NCBI GenBank assembly: GCA_022821065.1
Contig: JAJEEK010000097.1
Span: forward strand, 1 to 45,494
Direction: 5' to 3'
Length of the DNA stretch: 45,494 nt
Source of the DNA: Candidatus Poribacteria bacterium
Lineage (GTDB): Bacteria; Poribacteria; WGA-4E; WGA-3G
The translations under genes were made by a program, and so were the position numbers. How positions within the stretch are numbered: the first letter of the stretch is position 1; each line of letters starts with the position of its first letter. Shown here piece after piece: positions 41,573-45,494 of the stretch. The notes beneath the pieces are model-generated. The model did no database searches and had not been told where the DNA came from. It worked only from the letters and a program-made list of their open reading frames with translations.

Positions 41573-41629
41573 GAGATCGAAAATATCGACAATAATGTTA
41601 TTTGACAAAGGCACGATATTTTCGGTCTC
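41573..41629. promoter_or_regulatory. Long inverted repeat upstream of larA
   Basis: GAGATCGAAAATATCG (41573-41588) and CGATATTTTCGGTCTC (41614-41629) are complementary in 15 of 16 positions, 25 bases apart. The right arm ends 16 bases before ATG 41645, overlapping the leader just upstream of AGGAAAA. It could be an operator or an mRNA hairpin. Confidence 0.5.
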
Positions 41630-41644
41630 AGGAAAATTTAAAAT

Positions 41645-42922
41645 ATGTCAACCTATATTGCCCACGGTGGAAAAGACACCGTCATCACCACCGAAGAAAA
41701 ACGCGCACTTTTACACGAGGCACTCCACAAACTCGGCGGTATCCCGAAAAAGATTCTGGTTGTCCCGCCGGACATCACACGCCTCCACTCAAACGCAGGC
41801 GAACTCACCCGAATCCTCTATGAACTTTGGGATACCGCAAACGGCACTACCTTTGACATCCTCCCTGCTATCGGCACACATGCACCGATGACCGAACTAC
41901 AGATTACCGAAATGTACGGCGATCTGCCCAAAGCAACATACCGTGTCCACAATTGGCGGACAGGATTATACCACTTCGGTGAAGTGCCATCCGAATTTGT
42001 CCAAGAGGTCTCCGCTGGTAAACTCGACTATAGCATCCCTATCGCTGTAAACCGTCGCCTCGTGGAAGGCGATTACGAACTCATCATCTCCGTCGGACAG
42101 GTAATCCCGCACGAAGTCATCGGTATCGCTAACGGATTTAAGAACATTCTCATCGGTACAGGCGGGGTCGAGACAATCAACAAATCGCACTTCCTCGGTG
42201 CCGTAGACGGTATGGAACGGCTGATGGGCCGCACCGATACCTCCGTCAGGAGAGTCCTAAACTACGCACACGCACACTACTTGAAACAACTCGGCATTCT
42301 ATATGTCATGAGTGTCATGGATGCCGACCCCTCTGGCGAACGCGTGATGCGCGGACTCTACGTCGGTGATGACGCCCAGACCTTCGAGACCGCCGCCGGA
42401 TTGAGCAGAGCCGTTAACATGACCTTCTTGGATGAACCGCTATCGAAGGTGGTCGTCTACTTAGATCCGAGAGAATTCAAAAGCACATGGCTCGGTAACA
42501 AGGCGATCTATCGCACACGCATGGCAATGGCAGACGACGGTGAGTTAATTATTATCGCACCCGGACTCCGAGAATTCGGTGAGGACGCTGAAATTGACAG
42601 ACTTATCCGAAAGTACGGCTACCGCAGCACACCCACGACACTCAATGCCGTCTCGGAAAACGAAGAGTTGCAAGAGAATCTCTCCGCCGCGGCGCACCTG
42701 ATCCACGGCAGTACCGAAGGACGTTTCAAGGTCACTTATGCCACGGAACACCTCACCGAAGCCGAAATCGAATCGGTTGGTTACCAATGGGCACCCCTCA
42801 ACGAAGTCCTCGCCAAATACAACCCCGAAACGCTTGTTGACGGTTTTAACGATGATGAGTTTTTCTATATTAGCGAGCCCGGACAAGGGTTATGGGCACT
42901 CCGCTCTCGGTTCAGTGCGTAA
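41645..42922 (+). CDS. larA: LarA-type nickel-pincer racemase (DUF2088 family)
   Basis: 425 residues, the size of LarA. LarA-family enzymes racemise or epimerise 2-hydroxyacids using a nickel-pincer nucleotide bound to a lysine. The signature region 'GQVIPHEVIGIANGFKNILI' then 'GTGGVETINKSHF' (about 150-182) contains the His and Lys expected for the cofactor site. The N-terminal 'ILVVPPDITRLHSNAGELTR' and 'DILPAIGTHAPMTE' are typical as well. The substrate may be lactate or another 2-hydroxyacid; the family is diverse, so 'larA' is a family name here. The maturation genes larB, larC and larE are not in the window. Confidence 0.82.
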   Translation: MSTYIAHGGKDTVITTEEKRALLHEALHKLGGIPKKILVVPPDITRLHSNAGELTRILYELWDTANGTTFDILPAIGTHAPMTELQITEMYGDLPKATYRVHNWRTGLYHFGEVPSEFVQEVSAGKLDYSIPIAVNRRLVEGDYELIISVGQVIPHEVIGIANGFKNILIGTGGVETINKSHFLGAVDGMERLMGRTDTSVRRVLNYAHAHYLKQLGILYVMSVMDADPSGERVMRGLYVGDDAQTFETAAGLSRAVNMTFLDEPLSKVVVYLDPREFKSTWLGNKAIYRTRMAMADDGELIIIAPGLREFGEDAEIDRLIRKYGYRSTPTTLNAVSENEELQENLSAAAHLIHGSTEGRFKVTYATEHLTEAEIESVGYQWAPLNEVLAKYNPETLVDGFNDDEFFYISEPGQGLWALRSRFSA

Positions 42923-42924
42923 AT

Positions 42925-42953
42925 TTGCCAAAGCCTGTATTTTATGGTACAAT
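42925..42953 (+). promoter_or_regulatory. Promoter for the small gene at 43058
   Basis: TTGCCA (42925-42930), 17-base spacer, TACAAT (42948-42953) with TG extended -10 (TGGTACAAT). It lies just after the larA stop. Confidence 0.55.
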
Positions 42954-43057
42954 ACACAAATTAAACCAAGCGGCAGCATATCACTGACGTTTGTCTATCC
43001 GTTGGATATCAACCAGCGACCCTCTGTACACCTGAGGCGTTAATGGAGGAGATGCAG

Positions 43058-43216
43058 ATGAAAGAGCATGTTGAACCGAAGACGGATCCTATCCTTGAAG
43101 AATGCTATCGAATAAAAGCAGAATTTGCTGCCCAATTCAATTCTATAGAGGAACTCTACGATTACGTGAAGGGAAGAAAAAAAGAAGGTGAAGCCCAAAG
43201 CAGGATATATATATAG
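43058..43216 (+). CDS. Small antitoxin-like protein (DPIxEE family, short form)
   Basis: A 52-residue protein from ATG 43058 with GGAGGA 7 bases upstream (other in-frame ATGs at 43043 and 43052 are possible). The core 'KTDPILEECYRIKAEFAAQF' followed by 'NSIEELYDYVKG' matches the pattern DPI-EE-xxxI-xxE-AA-F of the protein at 18512. It has its own promoter and stands alone, without a toxin-like neighbour. The role is unknown; an antitoxin or small regulator is a guess. Confidence 0.6.
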   Translation: MKEHVEPKTDPILEECYRIKAEFAAQFNSIEELYDYVKGRKKEGEAQSRIYI

Positions 43217-43333
43217 ATCCGCCCTCACCGCCTACAAAACGGAGCACGCAGGAGTGACACAGCTCACGCTATATCTCTGAGTCAGCGCGCCTTATTGTGG
43301 AAGGGAACACGTCCACGATCTCTTGCTTGTAGG

Positions 43334-43350
43334 AACTGGGTTACCCAGTT
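43334..43350. repeat. Palindromic GTAGG-type repeat
   Basis: AACTGGGT-T-ACCCAGTT, preceded by GTAGG. Same family as the copy inside lpxB. It lies in the leader of the FAD oxidoreductase gene. Confidence 0.6.
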
Positions 43351-43368
43351 TCCCCACAGATAACGAAT

Positions 43369-44931
43369 ATGATAAATCTTTCAGAATCAACTCACACAGG
43401 TACAATCGAAGAAAGGGCAAACCGTGTTCTGTCCTGCGATGTCTTCGTCTATGGGTCAACACCGGGCGGTTGCGCGGCTGCCATTGAAGCCGCCCGACGT
43501 GGGTGTAAAGTTATCCTTGCATGTCCACAACAACACCCCGGTGGAATGATGGCAAGCGGGTTATCAACAACGGACGCTGTCCGGCGAGAGATGTTCGGCG
43601 GACTGGTCCTCGAGTTTATCAATGGTGTACGCAAAGAGTATCGGCGAACCATCGGTGAAAATTCAGATGATTGGACACGCATTCAAGACGGTTGGTTCTA
43701 TGAACCGTCGGTCGCAGAACGTGTCTTTGAGCACCTTCTCGCGGCAGAAGCGGATACATTGGAATTCCTTAGAGGACACGATTTGCTTAACGCAACCGTA
43801 CAAGCAGATCGTGTTACAGCAATAAAATTGGAGACCCCTGATGAATCGCAGCTGCGGGTAACAGCGAAGACCTTTATTGATGGCACTTACGAAGGCGACC
43901 TCGCCGCTGCAGCAGATGTCCCTTATCGTGTCGGACGTGAAGGTATCGAAGAATATGGAGAATCGCGGGCAGGCATACACTACATGAACTGGCGGACAGG
44001 TGAACAGATTCTAACATCCGATACAGGTGAACCGTCACCTGCCATTCAAGCCTATTGTGCCCGGAGTATCTTTACGACAGACCCGGATAAGATCGTTCCC
44101 ATCGAAAAACCAGTAACATACCAACAACATCTACAAGATTTCCTACCGCTACTCGATGATTTCGCAACAGGACGCATACAAAAATTAGGACTCGGCACGC
44201 CGCTTCCAAATAAAAAATATCAATTAAACGGTTCGATTGATCGGTTGACCAGTCTGAATTGTCCCGGTATCAGTTGGACTTGGCCCGAGGCACAACGGCA
44301 TCATCGACAACGACTTGCACAATTCCACATCGACCATGCTGCAGGTTACGTCTGGTTCCTTCAAAATGAAACGAGGGTACCGGAAAGTACGCGCTATCTC
44401 TGGAAACAAGCAGGACTTCATCAGGACGAGTTCACCGATAACGGACACTGGCCGTGGCAGATTTACGTCCGTCAAGGTCGGCGCATTGAAGGCAGAGCAC
44501 TGGTAACACAACATAATTTCACCGTTGATCCGAAAACCGGACGAACCCCACAGATCGACCAAGCCATCGCGATAGGTGAACATTCGTTTGACGTTCACCC
44601 GTGCCACGATCGACGCTATGCAGTGGACGGTTTTATGGAGGGTGTCCTCTGGTATCCGAAAAAAGCGGAGGGACCCGCGCAACCCGGTCAAGTCCCTTAC
44701 GGTGCCATGTTGCCTCGCCATTTGAATAACCTACTCGTACCCGTTGCAATGTCAAGCACGCATGTTGCAATGTCGGTACTGCGTATGGAACCGCTATGGA
44801 TGACGACAGGTCAGATCGCGGGACTCGCGGCAACGCAAGCCATGGACAGCGGTATTGATGTCGCCAACCTCGATCCGGACCCCTTACCGCGGATGTTAGA
44901 CATCCAAGTAGATCCATACAACCGCAATTAA
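43369..44931 (+). CDS. FAD-dependent oxidoreductase (PF12831-type)
   Basis: 520 residues. The N-terminal FAD-binding motif 'VFVYGSTPGGCAAAIEAARR' (about 26-45) has the GxxxGG form of FAD_oxidored/PF12831 proteins, followed by 'HPGGMMASGLSTTD' and 'DGTYEGDLAAAADVPYRVGR' (about 168-187). Then 'DVHPCHDRRYAVDGFMEGV' and, near the end, 'LLVPVAMSSTHVAMSVLRME' and 'GQIAGLAATQAMDSG' complete the fold. No signal peptide is seen. This group is expanded in marine polysaccharide-degrading and sponge-associated bacteria; substrates are unknown. No good ribosome site is visible before ATG 43369. Confidence 0.88.
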   Translation: MINLSESTHTGTIEERANRVLSCDVFVYGSTPGGCAAAIEAARRGCKVILACPQQHPGGMMASGLSTTDAVRREMFGGLVLEFINGVRKEYRRTIGENSDDWTRIQDGWFYEPSVAERVFEHLLAAEADTLEFLRGHDLLNATVQADRVTAIKLETPDESQLRVTAKTFIDGTYEGDLAAAADVPYRVGREGIEEYGESRAGIHYMNWRTGEQILTSDTGEPSPAIQAYCARSIFTTDPDKIVPIEKPVTYQQHLQDFLPLLDDFATGRIQKLGLGTPLPNKKYQLNGSIDRLTSLNCPGISWTWPEAQRHHRQRLAQFHIDHAAGYVWFLQNETRVPESTRYLWKQAGLHQDEFTDNGHWPWQIYVRQGRRIEGRALVTQHNFTVDPKTGRTPQIDQAIAIGEHSFDVHPCHDRRYAVDGFMEGVLWYPKKAEGPAQPGQVPYGAMLPRHLNNLLVPVAMSSTHVAMSVLRMEPLWMTTGQIAGLAATQAMDSGIDVANLDPDPLPRMLDIQVDPYNRN

Positions 44932-44963
44932 TATTTGTAATTAACATACAAATATGGTATAAG
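44931..44963 (+). promoter_or_regulatory. Promoter with overlapping operator-like repeat
   Basis: TTGTAA (44935-44940), 17-base spacer, TATAAG (44958-44963) with TG extended -10. ATATTTGTA (44931-44939) and TACAAATAT (44947-44955) form a perfect 9-bp inverted repeat across the -35 and spacer, as expected of a repressor site. It probably drives the dioxygenase gene at 45060. Confidence 0.55.
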
Positions 44964-45059
44964 AATTAGAAATCGGAGCACACCTGTTTTATCGGACGAA
45001 TTTCTCGCGACCTATCCGCTTAACCTCCGCATCCATCCAAAATATTCTGGAGGTAAAAT

Positions 45060-45494
45060 ATGCTTACAAAACAGCAATTAGCACAATTTGAAGAAACAGG
45101 CTATCTACTTCTGTCCGGATTAATTCCACAAGCAACTGTCACAAAAGCGACGGAAGCGATGTGGCACATGATGGGAATGGATGCTGATAATCCGAGTTCA
45201 TGGGCAGATTGCAAACATCCACCTGGCTCTGAGTTTTACACGCAGAGTGCGGGAGCTCTGACCGAACTTTTCGGTGTTACGCATCCAGATGTTTTGGCAT
45301 GTTGCACGCCTGATTATCTCGCTATCCTTAAGCAACTCGCCACTCAATACCCAGGGATCCCGCATTGTGAAAGGCAGCATCCTGATGGCATCTGGGCACT
45401 CAATAAATTCCCCGTTTCAGCCGAGTGGAAAAGACCGTCGCCCCATTTAGATGGCGACTTCCGAGATATACGATTAGATCCCGGAACATTTCGA
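45060..45494 (+). CDS. Phytanoyl-CoA dioxygenase (PhyH) family protein, right-edge fragment
   Basis: The first 145 residues of a 2-oxoglutarate/Fe(II) dioxygenase; the frame is still open at the window end. ATG 45060 follows GGAGGTAAAAT. The N-terminus 'LTKQQLAQFEETGYLLLSGL' and 'IWALNKFP' are typical of PhyH, and H129 and D131 in 'PSPHLDGD' form the HxD pair of the iron site. The distal His and the 2-oxoglutarate-binding Arg would lie beyond the window. PhyH-like proteins are numerous in Poribacteria-like genomes; the substrate is unknown. Confidence 0.85.
   Translation, partial: MLTKQQLAQFEETGYLLLSGLIPQATVTKATEAMWHMMGMDADNPSSWADCKHPPGSEFYTQSAGALTELFGVTHPDVLACCTPDYLAILKQLATQYPGIPHCERQHPDGIWALNKFPVSAEWKRPSPHLDGDFRDIRLDPGTFR

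Overview
The window looks like a chromosomal segment of a Gram-negative (diderm), probably uncultured bacterium. Lipid A genes (lpxB, lpxK) and secreted Sec-type proteins point to an outer membrane. The mix of LamG proteins, an FG-GAP/UnbV protein, a FAD oxidoreductase of the PF12831 type, a phytanoyl-CoA dioxygenase, a LarA-type racemase, a cyclase-ATPase-TPR protein and many short palindromic intergenic repeats resembles Candidatus Poribacteria and related sponge or marine lineages. That placement is an inference from gene style; no rRNA or tRNA gene was seen to confirm it.

Layout. 1-98 is the tail of a winged-helix-like protein. 266-3803 holds tatA, a CMD-like protein, a TPR protein and an FG-GAP/UnbV protein. 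3860-5621 holds two tandem LamG paralogues separated by a small inverted-repeat element. 5697-7773 has a cupin and two overlapping methyltransferases. 8111-12560 is a compact run: Ldh2-type dehydrogenase, coiled-coil membrane protein, thioredoxin reductase, FGGY kinase, moaC. 12593-17756 has a dead-caspase/transglutaminase fusion, a MoxR ATPase and a glycosyltransferase. 17.8-21.1 kb is a decayed accessory island: an antitoxin with a frameshifted PIN toxin, an EcoRI-type adenine methyltransferase with a deleted DUF262 partner, and several MITE-like elements. 21115-24868 has a Crp-type regulator, an M28 peptidase and an HtrA protease. 25094-33176 has a TPR protein, a 1204-residue cyclase/ATPase/TPR protein, a sugar-isomerase-like protein and an 851-residue membrane protein of unknown function. 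33191-36833 (minus strand) is argC-lpxB-lpxK. 37.2-39.1 kb is an IS607-type element with tnpA, tnpB and a probable omega-RNA. The right end has a fumarylacetoacetase-family hydrolase, a lipoprotein gene split by an in-frame TGA, a secreted protein, larA, a small antitoxin-like protein, a FAD oxidoreductase and a truncated phytanoyl-CoA dioxygenase.

The most striking unexplained signals are three. First, a shared C-terminal tail (PV[ED]PxxKLxx[TS]Wxx[IL]K) occurs on three secreted proteins of two different folds. Second, a family of degenerate 7-bp tandem repeats is arranged as inverted arms in 5' leaders, with the start codon placed just after the second arm and often no Shine-Dalgarno. Third, short palindromic repeats have entered coding sequence, supplying the C-terminus of LpxK and an internal peptide of LpxB. 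No CRISPR array, complete defence system or prophage was found.
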